DNA from: Saprospiraceae bacterium
GTDB lineage: Bacteria; Bacteroidota; Bacteroidia; Chitinophagales; Saprospiraceae
Length of the DNA: 12,685 bases
Reading direction: 5' to 3'
Assembly: GCA_025455635.1 (NCBI GenBank)
Contig: JALOMF010000048.1
Span: forward strand, 1 to 12,685
Made by a program: the position numbers and the translations under genes. This document shows, piece after piece, positions 1 to 6,249 of this stretch; the stretch's first letter is position 1; every line of letters starts with the position of its first letter. The notes below the pieces were generated by a model. It worked only from the letters and a program-made list of their open reading frames with translations. It made no database searches and had not been told where the DNA came from.

Positions 1-98
1 GGACGGTGGACGGTGGACGGTGGACGGTGGACGGTGGACGGTGGACGGTGGACGGTGGACGGTGGACGGTGGACGGTGGACGGTGGACGGTGGACGGT
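1..98. repeat. 7-bp tandem array, (ggacggt)14, truncated by window edge
   Basis: Fourteen perfect head-to-tail copies of ggacggt occupy positions 1-98 with no variant unit and no spacers. The array begins at the first base of the window, so its true length is unknown and probably greater. Since 7 is not a multiple of 3, all three frames of a strand read the same repeating heptapeptide, and neither strand contains a stop. A TAA at 99-101 closes the frame used by the downstream ORF, so that ORF does not extend into the array. Degenerate copies of the same unit, inverted, lie at 540-574. Perfect identity of the units suggests recent expansion by slippage or recombination, which is inference. Confidence 0.97.
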
Positions 99-146
99 TA
101 AGATGGTTTTTTTGGAGGATTTTGCAAATCATTAAAAACAAATACT

Positions 147-539
147 ATGGGAAATTTCAAAGGACTTAGGATTTGGCAGGATGCTGTCATTTTAGCAGAA
201 CATGTTTATCGGCTGACCAATACGGGTAGGTTTTCGAGTGATTATGGCCTTAAAAACCAAATACAAAGGGCAGTAGTCTCCATTTCATCCAATATCGCTG
301 AAGGGGATGAACGTGGTTCGACCAAAGAAGCTGTTCATTTTTTTCATATTGCCAAAGGCTCGGCAGCCGAAGTGATAACACAACTGACAATTGCATACAG
401 AATCGGGTATCTTGATGCTAAGACGTATGAGGAAATTGAAAATGAAACCGAAAAACTGAGGGCCTCCATTAACAAATTTATTCAAGCCAGAGGTGGTTAC
501 AACCCTTTGAAATTACTACTTTGGAGTTTGTTACCCTAA
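147..539 (+). CDS. Four-helix bundle protein, S23 / 23S rRNA-intervening-sequence (IVP) family
   Basis: This is a 130-residue protein of the S23/IVP four-helix-bundle family (Pfam PF05635 / TIGR02436 type). The family signature is clear: an N-terminal 'GLRIWQDAV' segment (residues 6-14), 'VSISSNIAEGDERGSTKEA' at about 44-62, then 'IAKGSAAEV' and 'TQLTIAYRIGYL'. Members are best known from ORFs inside 23S rRNA intervening sequences. The fold is shared with Avd, the accessory protein of diversity-generating retroelements, which binds nucleic acid and the reverse transcriptase. The molecular function of free-standing members is not established. The ATG at 147 is chosen because an in-frame TAA lies at 99-101. 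There is no Shine-Dalgarno sequence close to the start, and I see no convincing promoter in 99-146. The last ~17 residues are unusually hydrophobic and may be diverged. The gene converges on the response regulator. Confidence 0.93.
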   Translation: MGNFKGLRIWQDAVILAEHVYRLTNTGRFSSDYGLKNQIQRAVVSISSNIAEGDERGSTKEAVHFFHIAKGSAAEVITQLTIAYRIGYLDAKTYEEIENETEKLRASINKFIQARGGYNPLKLLLWSLLP

Positions 540-574
540 TTCCACCGTCAGCCGTCCACCGTTTGCCGTCAACC
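540..574 (-). repeat. Degenerate inverted copies of the 7-bp repeat
   Basis: Read on the minus strand, this block is a run of 7-bp units with a constant acgg core and changing three-base tails (in turn tgg, ctg, tgg and caa when read left to right across the block), plus a partial fifth unit at the right end. The left array has the same unit, acggtgg, on the plus strand. The two arrays are therefore inverted relative to each other around the S23-family gene. The block fills the 29-bp gap between the S23 stop (537-539) and the response-regulator stop (569-571) and overlaps the latter. I see no other terminator between these convergent genes, so a fold involving this block may serve that role. 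Confidence 0.85.
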
Positions 575-1249
575 ATTAAACTTATACCCTACCCCCCTCA
601 CAGAGTGGAAAAACACGGGGTTCCGCTGGTCTTCCTCGAAATATTTTCGGAACGAAAGAATGAAGTTGTCAATCGTGCGGGTGGACGGATAAACGTCGTA
701 GCCCCAGACCGATTGCAGGATTTGGTTGCGGGATACGACCTCGTTTTTCCGGTCGATGAGTAACTTGAGCAGCATGGCTTCTTTCTTGGTAAGCAAAAAT
801 GGCCCGTCAACGCCCTCGGCTTCGAAAGTGAGGAAATTGACCTTGTTTTTACCAAAAACCACGACCTCTGGGGTGTTCTCAGCGGCCTTGCTGGTACGAC
901 GGATGAGGTTATTGACCCGTAGCAGGAGTTCTTCCAAGTGAAAAGGCTTCGTCAGGTAGTCATCGGCGCCCCGTTTCAGGCCGGCAATCCGGTCGGTGGG
1001 GCCGTCCTTGGCAGTGAGGAAAATAACGGGCACCTCCATGTTGGTGAGGCGGATTTGTTCGCAAATTTCAAAGCCGTTGATTTCCGGCAGCATGACGTCC
1101 AGTACAATGAGGTCGAAGTGCTGCTCCCGGAACATTTTCAGCCCGTCCCAGCCTTTTCCAGTTGCCATTACCTCGAAGCCTTCCAGTTCTAGGTTTAGCT
1201 TGACCACCTCACGGATGTTTTCTTCGTCTTCTACTAAAAGGATGCGCAT
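569..1249 (-). CDS. OmpR/PhoB-family DNA-binding response regulator
   Basis: This 226-residue response regulator has a receiver domain (about 1-118) joined to an OmpR-type winged-helix DNA-binding domain (about 128-226). The acidic pocket E7/D8, the phospho-acceptor D51 in 'LIVLDVMLP', T79 and K101 in 'LTKPF' are all present. The recognition region carries 'RTIDNFILSFRKYF', the Bacteroidota version of this motif, and the C-terminus has 'VRGVGYKF'. It should be phosphorylated by the sensor kinase encoded 43 bp upstream in the same orientation. Target genes cannot be read from the window. The final codons and the TGA stop (569-571) fall inside the degenerate 7-bp repeat block, so that repeat may set the exact end of the protein. 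Length is normal for the family. Confidence 0.97.
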   Translation of the reverse strand: MRILLVEDEENIREVVKLNLELEGFEVMATGKGWDGLKMFREQHFDLIVLDVMLPEINGFEICEQIRLTNMEVPVIFLTAKDGPTDRIAGLKRGADDYLTKPFHLEELLLRVNNLIRRTSKAAENTPEVVVFGKNKVNFLTFEAEGVDGPFLLTKKEAMLLKLLIDRKNEVVSRNQILQSVWGYDVYPSTRTIDNFILSFRKYFEEDQRNPVFFHSVRGVGYKFNG

Positions 1250-1253
1250 AGGC

Positions 1254-1289
1254 GTGAATTGGGTTGAAATGGTGAATTGGGTTGAAATG
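1254..1289. repeat. Perfect 18-bp tandem duplication between kinase and regulator
   Basis: gtgaattgggttgaaatg occurs twice head to tail (1254-1271 and 1272-1289) and makes up nearly all of the 43-bp spacer between the histidine kinase stop and the regulator start. Each unit itself looks like two related half-units. It lies in the 5' leader of the regulator within the presumed kinase-regulator mRNA, so copy number could affect regulator translation. That effect is inference. Confidence 0.95.
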
Positions 1290-1292
1290 GGG

Positions 1293-2282
1293 TTATGTGG
1301 GGATTGTTATCTTGAAAATAGTGCCTTTTGGCTGGTTGTCGAGCACTTGGATTTGGCCGTTGTGGGCCTTCACCACTTGCTGAACGATAAATAAACCAAG
1401 TCCGGTGCCTTTTGTTTGGCGGGTTTCCTCGCTTCCTATCCGGTAGAATTTTTCAAAAACCCGTTTTTTCTCTTTGTCGGGTATGCCAATGCCCTTGTCG
1501 GCGAAGCTCAACGTCACGTGCTTGCTGGTTTTTGAGAGCTGAACTTCCACTTCTGGGCGCCCATCGGCGTATTTGATGGCATTTTCGAGCAGGTTGGTTG
1601 CCATCGAAAGAATGCCTTGCTTGTCCATTTTCAACAACGGAAAATCATCTGGTTTTTCAAGTGCGATGCTGGCTTCGGGGTGGCGGTCGGCCAATTTGGC
1701 CAGTAGGTCTTCGAGCAGGTTGGCCAAATCCATTTCCTCGAAATGTGGCAGGTAGGCGGTCTCCAATTTTGCGGAAAGCAGCAGGTTTTCGACCAATTCG
1801 TGCAGCCGCTCGTTTTCCCGGAGGGCACTCGTGGAGAGTTGGTTGGTTTTGTCACGGGGGAGTTCCCGCTTCAGGATGGTCTCCAGCACGAGGCGGATGG
1901 ATGCGATGGGCGATTTTAGCTCATGGGTGATGGAGAGCAGGAAATTGCGGCGTTGGTTATTGGCCCTCACCTCCCGCTGGTAGCCTTGGTTGATGAACCA
2001 CAAGCCGGCCAACAGGGTGAGCACAAAGACCATCGCCTCGCCAAAAATCATGTACTCCTGCCGCTTGTACTTCCTGGCAAGTTCCAGGTAATCAATGGTT
2101 TGTTCAAATTCCGTATTGCTTCGTACCCGGCCTTCGGCTATCATCCCGATTTTGAGCAAATCCCTTTTTGCGTGAAATGCATCGTTGTTTTTGGTAAACA
2201 ACAGCATAGACCACCATGCGAAGGCCATCAGCATGTAGGCCATGATGACATAAGATAGCAGCCGCAAGCGTAGGTTGGACAT
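1293..2282 (-). CDS. Two-component sensor histidine kinase, membrane-bound
   Basis: This 329-residue HisKA-type kinase has a first membrane span at about 8-29, a short ~50-residue extracytoplasmic loop and a second span at about 80-98. The HisKA domain carries the phospho-acceptor H120 in 'ITHELKSPIASIR'. The ATP-binding domain has an N box 'NLLENAIKYADG' (about 230-241), a G1 box 'ADKGIGIP' (261-268), an F box 'VFEKFYRIG' and a G2 box 'GTGLGLFIV' (292-300). All catalytic motifs are intact. The sensor loop is small and matches no PAS, CHASE or other domain I recognise, so the signal is unknown. It precedes the response-regulator gene by 43 bp and the two are very likely co-transcribed leftwards. 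The ATG at 2280-2282 is followed directly by the first membrane span, which supports this start. Confidence 0.97.
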   Translation of the reverse strand: MSNLRLRLLSYVIMAYMLMAFAWWSMLLFTKNNDAFHAKRDLLKIGMIAEGRVRSNTEFEQTIDYLELARKYKRQEYMIFGEAMVFVLTLLAGLWFINQGYQREVRANNQRRNFLLSITHELKSPIASIRLVLETILKRELPRDKTNQLSTSALRENERLHELVENLLLSAKLETAYLPHFEEMDLANLLEDLLAKLADRHPEASIALEKPDDFPLLKMDKQGILSMATNLLENAIKYADGRPEVEVQLSKTSKHVTLSFADKGIGIPDKEKKRVFEKFYRIGSEETRQTKGTGLGLFIVQQVVKAHNGQIQVLDNQPKGTIFKITIPT

Positions 2283-2292
2283 GGAGGAAACG

Positions 2293-2333
2293 GGAATTTG
2301 GAAATTAGGAAATTAAAGAAATTGGGGAATTTC
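2293..2333. repeat. Degenerate short-unit repeat upstream of the kinase
   Basis: About five imperfect units related to ggaaatta sit just upstream of the kinase start, including two exact adjacent copies at 2300-2307 and 2308-2315. This region would form part of the kinase promoter or leader. The similarity between units is by eye and the outer ones are weak. Confidence 0.55.
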
Positions 2334-2365
2334 GAAGCGTAGGCAAAGCTGCATATTTTACAACG

Positions 2366-2403
2366 TAAAAAGCCCCATGAACAGCTCGTCACGGGGCTTT
2401 TTA
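2366..2403 (-). terminator. Intrinsic terminator after the zinc-ribbon gene
   Basis: A stem of aaaaagcccc (2367-2376) with ggggcttttt (2393-2402), extended by one T-A pair at each end, encloses a 16-nt loop. A/T tracts on both sides allow it to work in either direction. It lies downstream of the leftward zinc-ribbon gene (stop at 2448) and just before the kinase promoter region, so it most likely separates the nif3 operon from the two-component operon. Confidence 0.85.
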
Positions 2404-2447
2404 CCCAAATATTACAAGGCCCGGCACGTAGCCGAATCCAGCATTTG

Positions 2448-3209
2448 TCAATCTTCGGCCTCGACGAGGTCTTCGGCGACTTGCAGTATCTGGTTGTCCA
2501 CCAAGATGCGACCGCAATGCTCGCAGGCCATGATTTTCTTTCTCATGCCGATTTCCAGTTGGAGCTGGGGTGGCACTTGGTTGAAGCAGCCGCCGCAGGC
2601 GTCCCGCTCGATGGTGACCACGGCCAAGCCGTTGCGGTACGAGTTGCGTATTTTCGTGTATGCCTTCAGCAGGCGCTCCTCGATTTTCTTGCGAGCCTTT
2701 TCGCTTTTCTTGCGGAGCTTCTCCTCTTCTTTCTCTGTTTTTTCTTGAATGGCAGCCAGCTCAACTTTTTTGCGGTCCAAGTCGGCCTTTTTGCCGTTCA
2801 GGCGCTCCTCGGTAGCGGTGAGGGTGCCCTGTTTGGCCTCCACGTTCACGCTGGACTCCCTGATTTTTTTCTCAGAAAGCTGAATATCAAGGCGTTGCAT
2901 TTCCACTTCTTTGGTCAGCGCCTCAAATTCACGGTTGTTTTTCACGTTTTCGAGCTGCTTCTCGTAGCGGGCGATGAGCGCTTTTGACTCGGCAATATTT
3001 GCTTCGTAACGGCCTACCTCGCCTTCGAGGTCTTCCATGTTCTCCTGCAAGCGGCGGAAACGGGTCTCCAAACCGACGATTTCATCCTCCAAGTCACGCA
3101 CCTCCATCGGAAGCTCGCCCTTCAGGATTTCGAGTTCACTGATTTGAGAATCAATGAGTTGCAGCTCATAAAGGCTTTTGAGTTTTTCCTCAACGGTCAG
3201 TTCTGACAT
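2448..3209 (-). CDS. C4-type zinc-ribbon, coiled-coil protein (zf-RING_7 / HP0958-like)
   Basis: This 253-residue cytoplasmic protein is mostly a long, charged coiled coil (about 5-185) followed by a C-terminal zinc ribbon with two CxxC pairs: C205-x2-C208 ('CGGC') and C229-x2-C232 ('CEHC'). The motif 'VKNNREFEAL' at about 89-98 and the 'PPQ...EI' segment between the Cys pairs are typical of the zf-RING_7 family (PF02591), which includes Helicobacter HP0958 and Chlamydia CT398. HP0958 acts in flagellar RNA and RpoN biology. No such role can be assumed here, since gliding Bacteroidota lack flagella, and the function in this phylum is unclear. It is 67 bp downstream of the NIF3 gene on the same strand, a neighbourhood I know from other bacteria. 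A terminator follows. Confidence 0.9.
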   Translation of the reverse strand: MSELTVEEKLKSLYELQLIDSQISELEILKGELPMEVRDLEDEIVGLETRFRRLQENMEDLEGEVGRYEANIAESKALIARYEKQLENVKNNREFEALTKEVEMQRLDIQLSEKKIRESSVNVEAKQGTLTATEERLNGKKADLDRKKVELAAIQEKTEKEEEKLRKKSEKARKKIEERLLKAYTKIRNSYRNGLAVVTIERDACGGCFNQVPPQLQLEIGMRKKIMACEHCGRILVDNQILQVAEDLVEAED

Positions 3210-3276
3210 GCTTTAGCTATTTTATCGGCCTTTGGTTTTGCTGACGCAAAAACGTGGCAAACCTTGGCCAACTAAT

Positions 3277-4071
3277 TTACAAATAATGAACAGGATTGGT
3301 GTTCACGCTTGTTTTTAGGGGCGCAAAAGTAATAAATTTTTCAGCAATAATTTCATGCAATAAATCAATAGTAAATTGCTCACTTTCAAAATGCCCGATG
3401 TCGGCGATGACCAAGTGCCCGTCCGCATCGAAAAACTCGTGGTACTTGAAGTCGGCAGTCACATATACATCGGCCCTGCGGGCAATGGCAGCCGGGAGCA
3501 AAAAACTGCCCGACCCACCACAAATAGCCACAGTTTTCACGGGTTTGCCCAGCAGCCGGGTGTGGCGTACGCAGCCTGCCAGCATGGTTTCCTTTATTTT
3601 TTGCAAAAAAGCCTGCTCGTCCATTGCCGCAGGCAGCTCGCCAATCACGCCAGCGCCCACGGCGGGGTCGCCCAGCTCGGCCTTCGGTGCCAGGATGGAC
3701 ACCTTCCCCAGCCCCAGTTTCTCGGCAATTTTCCCGTTCACGCCCCGGTTCAGCACATTGTCGAGGTTGGTGTGGATGGCGAAAATGGCCACATCGTGCT
3801 TGATGGCCTTGATGAGGGTGCGCTCCACGTAGTTGCGGCCATTGATGCGCTTCAGGCCCCGGAACACGATGGGATGGTGGGCCACTACGAGGTTGCAGCC
3901 ATGTTGAATGGCCTCTTCCACCACGGCTTCGGTGCAGTCGAGGCTGCACAGCACGTTGGTCACTTCCCAATTTTCGTCGCCAGTGATGAGGCAGGCGTTG
4001 TCGTAGCCCTCTTGGTAGCGGGGCGGTGCGATGGTTTCGAGGTAGCCGGTAATGTCTTTGATGGTAGGCAT
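3277..4071 (-). CDS. NIF3-like dinuclear metal centre protein (DUF34/YbgI type)
   Basis: This 264-residue NIF3-family protein has the metal-site residues H65 and H66 in 'VVAHHPIVF', D104 in 'IHTNLDNV', and H227 and E231 in 'ADIGHFESEQF', matching the YbgI ligand pattern. 'CGGSGSFL' (184-191) and 'ADVYVTADFKYHEFF' (200-214) are further family signatures. Family members form toroidal hexamers. Proposed roles include GTP cyclohydrolase-I-like or metal-chaperone activity, but none is settled. Many Bacteroidota homologues are about 365 residues with a PII/CutA-like domain inserted in the middle. This one goes straight from 'ILAPK' (126-130) to the second half and lacks the insert, so it resembles the ~250-residue form. 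It is probably co-transcribed with the zinc-ribbon gene. The ATG at 4069-4071 gives a full-length N-terminus. Confidence 0.94.
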   Translation of the reverse strand: MPTIKDITGYLETIAPPRYQEGYDNACLITGDENWEVTNVLCSLDCTEAVVEEAIQHGCNLVVAHHPIVFRGLKRINGRNYVERTLIKAIKHDVAIFAIHTNLDNVLNRGVNGKIAEKLGLGKVSILAPKAELGDPAVGAGVIGELPAAMDEQAFLQKIKETMLAGCVRHTRLLGKPVKTVAICGGSGSFLLPAAIARRADVYVTADFKYHEFFDADGHLVIADIGHFESEQFTIDLLHEIIAEKFITFAPLKTSVNTNPVHYL

Positions 4072-4248
4072 GGTATCAATATGAATGCTTGTCTGCCTTT
4101 GGCAGGATGAATCGCTAGGATGATGATTGGCCGCAACAGTAGCCCATGTCGGGCAAGGTTCGCAATTTTCTATGGCTTACCGTCACTGGCTTCGCCAAAA
4201 AAGCTACCTTTCCAACTTGAATTTTCATCATAAAAAATTGCGTAAAAT

Positions 4249-6120
4249 ATGAAAAGAACACTACTCGTAAGCTTCACGATTTCAATGGCTTTAGCGGCCT
4301 TCGGCCAATACAAGGGGCTGCCCATACGCACCATCGGCAACACCAAGGTGAGGGCGATTACCAATCCTGACCCAGGCGGAATTAGCCAGACGCAGCCTGC
4401 CATCCCACAAGCCGTCACGGGGTTCCGGGCCACTGAGGAGCAGATTGGAAAGACAAACTTCGATATTCAAACCATCGCTTCGCTGGGCCGCCGCATTGGC
4501 GAGCCGGGCAATGGCACTATTGGCGCCGTTTGGCAGATGGCCTTAGAACCTGCACCAAACTTTGCCGATAGAGGCACTGGCTACAACCAGTTCACGGGGG
4601 GCAGTTGGGGGCCTGACCCTACTGACCAAGTGGAGGGCAGCCGCTCCGGTTACCCTTCCTACACAGTCATGGAGAACGGGACGGAGGTCGTCATTTCGCA
4701 CAAGGCGCTCACAGCTGGTTGGCAGCTCATTGCCTATACAAAGGAGGTCGGAGCAACAACTTGGACGGAGCGCATTCTTCCCTCTGACGTTCCGGGCGGA
4801 AATGTTTGGGCTAAAATCGCTGCTGGTGGGGCCGATGGCAATTCGCTGCACGTGGTGGCAATTACCTTAAACCCCAGCTTTGGCGGCTCTGTGTACCGAG
4901 GCATGACCAACCACCCGCTCTACTGGCGCTCTACGGATGGCGGCCAGACTTGGGACAAACAGGATGTGGTGCTGCCGGGCGTGGATAGTTCTGCCTTTCT
5001 ATCTGTTAATGCCGAATCTTACAATATTGAGGCAAGGGATGAAACGGTGGCCATTTCCATCACCAATCTTTTCGGCGATATTTTGGTCATAAAATCAGAA
5101 GACAATGGAGATACCTGGGAAAAAAAGGTGGTTTTTGACTTCCCGCTCGATAAATGGAACGGCGAAGCCTACACGCCAGCAGATTTGCCAGCCGACCCAA
5201 ATGCCCCAGACTCACTGACTACCCTGAGCTGCGATGGGGCTGGCACAATGGTCATTGATGACAATGGTATGGTTCACCTTTTCTATGGGGAACTTTATGC
5301 GAATGGGAACCCAGTAGATACTGGCATTTATCTTCAGTTGGGCACCAATGGAATCGCCTACTGGAATGAGGCTACGGGCACTTTGGCCACTGTGACTGGT
5401 GCAGAGGACTGGGATGGCAACCAAATGCTGGACTTGGGCGGCGATATTGGCAATTACCGTTATAATAATACGGGGTTGGCCAGCATGCCTTGTGCCAGTA
5501 TTGACGATGACGGCACTATCTATCTTGCCTACATGGCATTCCACGAGCTTTTCACAGATGGAGACGGCCTGACCTACCGCCATATTTTCATCATAAAATC
5601 GGAAGACGGTGGTGAAACTTGGTCTGCACCTTTTGACCTCATCAACGAAAACGTGACGGAGGAACCTGGCTTCATCGAAGCGGCTTTCCCAGCCATGCCA
5701 GCACACACTGGAGATGCCATCCAGCTCATTTACCAACAAGATTACATCCCCGGCCTCACTCCCACAACTCCAAATACAACGCCAGTGCCTGACCAGTTCA
5801 TCATGCACGTGTCGTTGAACAAAGAGACTTTTGAAACGAACGCAGCCGAGGAAACTGCCAAGGCAATCGAAGCAGCTACGCTGACGCCCAACCCAGCGCA
5901 TGAAACCGTACTGGTAGGTTTCGGGCTGGCGCAAATGAGCGACTTGAACCTCTCGCTCCACAATGCGCTTGGCAGATTGGTTTCTACTAAAAAAATGGAA
6001 AGCCTACCTACAGGCACCCACCACACTCCGCTACAGATTGGCGGGCTTGCAGCGGGTATTTACTTCGTAAAAATTGAGGTCGGCGGGCAGGTTTTGACCA
6101 AGAAGCTGGTCGTCAATTAA
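4249..6120 (+). CDS. Secreted sialidase-like (BNR/Asp-box) protein with T9SS C-terminal sorting domain
   Basis: This 623-residue exported protein starts with a signal peptide (residues 1-20, 'MKRT...AAFGQ'). The body appears to be a sialidase-type beta-propeller with three good Asp boxes: 'STDGGQTW' (228-235), 'SEDNGDTW' (283-290) and 'SEDGGETW' (451-458). I do not see the FRIP arginine motif of active sialidases, so it may be a binding or structural propeller, or act on another substrate. The last ~82 residues ('LTPNPAHETV ... GIYFVKIEVGGQVLTKKLVVN') are a type A T9SS sorting domain, so it should cross the outer membrane and be surface-attached or released. The ATG at 4249 begins directly with the signal peptide. 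It stands alone, divergent from NIF3 and followed by a terminator, so it is probably monocistronic. Confidence 0.9.
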   Translation: MKRTLLVSFTISMALAAFGQYKGLPIRTIGNTKVRAITNPDPGGISQTQPAIPQAVTGFRATEEQIGKTNFDIQTIASLGRRIGEPGNGTIGAVWQMALEPAPNFADRGTGYNQFTGGSWGPDPTDQVEGSRSGYPSYTVMENGTEVVISHKALTAGWQLIAYTKEVGATTWTERILPSDVPGGNVWAKIAAGGADGNSLHVVAITLNPSFGGSVYRGMTNHPLYWRSTDGGQTWDKQDVVLPGVDSSAFLSVNAESYNIEARDETVAISITNLFGDILVIKSEDNGDTWEKKVVFDFPLDKWNGEAYTPADLPADPNAPDSLTTLSCDGAGTMVIDDNGMVHLFYGELYANGNPVDTGIYLQLGTNGIAYWNEATGTLATVTGAEDWDGNQMLDLGGDIGNYRYNNTGLASMPCASIDDDGTIYLAYMAFHELFTDGDGLTYRHIFIIKSEDGGETWSAPFDLINENVTEEPGFIEAAFPAMPAHTGDAIQLIYQQDYIPGLTPTTPNTTPVPDQFIMHVSLNKETFETNAAEETAKAIEAATLTPNPAHETVLVGFGLAQMSDLNLSLHNALGRLVSTKKMESLPTGTHHTPLQIGGLAAGIYFVKIEVGGQVLTKKLVVN

Positions 6121-6160
6121 GACCAAGCCTTGATTCCGTTGGCAGAAAAAGGCTGAAAAC

Positions 6161-6194
6161 AAAAGGGCGTGGGGGATTTCCCCACGCCCTTTTT
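6161..6194 (+). terminator. Strong intrinsic terminator after the sialidase-like gene
   Basis: A perfect 14-bp stem, aaaagggcgtgggg (6161-6174) with ccccacgccctttt (6180-6193), closes a 5-nt loop and ends in a T run. It lies 40 bp past the stop at 6120. The A tract on the left arm could also support leftward termination. Confidence 0.95.
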
Positions 6195-6202
6195 ACATTT
6201 GC

Positions 6203-6242
6203 AAAAAAAAGCGCAACAAGTTGACAATGAACTCGTTACGCT
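6203..6242 (-). terminator. Intrinsic terminator for tRNA-Leu
   Basis: Read on the minus strand, a 13-bp stem (6230-6242 with 6210-6222, including two G-T pairs) with a 7-nt loop is followed at once by an eight-T run (complement of 6203-6210). It begins 8 nt after the tRNA 3' end and so should end the tRNA transcript. Together with the terminator at 6161-6194 it isolates the two converging units. Confidence 0.9.
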
Positions 6243-6249
6243 TTATCTG

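Larger units (their letters stand above)
1..574 (+). mobile_element. Putative IVS-like element: S23-family ORF between inverted 7-bp repeat arrays
   Basis: The unit consists of the left array (1-98), a 48-bp leader, the S23/IVP-family gene (147-539) and an inverted, diverged array (540-574). If both arms lie on one RNA, the right arm can pair with the left arm over roughly four to five repeat units, using Watson-Crick and G-U pairs with few mismatches, which leaves the ORF in the loop. Intervening sequences of bacterial 23S rRNA have this plan (complementary ends around an IVP ORF), but no rRNA is present here. The gene is about 41% G+C over 181-360 by hand count, against 53% and 70% in two sampled lines of the adjacent regulator gene. 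Mobility is inferred; no target-site duplication or transposase is visible. The left boundary is outside the window. Confidence 0.45.

Noticed and set aside
1..98. Possible CRISPR array
   Set aside because: The unit is only 7 bp, copies are directly adjacent, there are no spacers, and no cas genes are nearby.
1..574. 23S rRNA with a true intervening sequence
   Set aside because: The flanks are a response-regulator gene on one side and only the repeat array up to the edge on the other. No rRNA sequence is recognisable.
1..574. Diversity-generating retroelement
   Set aside because: The S23 fold resembles Avd, but there is no reverse transcriptase, template repeat/variable repeat pair or target gene in the window.
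3386..3970. 194-codon minus-strand frame overlapping NIF3
   Set aside because: Out-of-frame reading of NIF3 with an Arg/Gly/His-rich low-complexity product; NIF3 motifs fix the correct frame.
3376..4110. 244-codon open frame on the plus strand
   Set aside because: It lies entirely opposite the well-supported NIF3 gene, has no recognisable domain, and has the composition of a reverse-complement shadow.
4170..4433. 87-codon minus-strand frame overlapping the start of the sialidase-like gene
   Set aside because: It covers the divergent promoter and the signal-peptide codons of a confident gene, and its hydrophobic stretch mirrors that signal peptide.
5212..5961. 249-codon open frame on the minus strand
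   Set aside because: It is antisense to the sialidase-like gene, which has signal peptide, Asp boxes and T9SS tail. No independent support.
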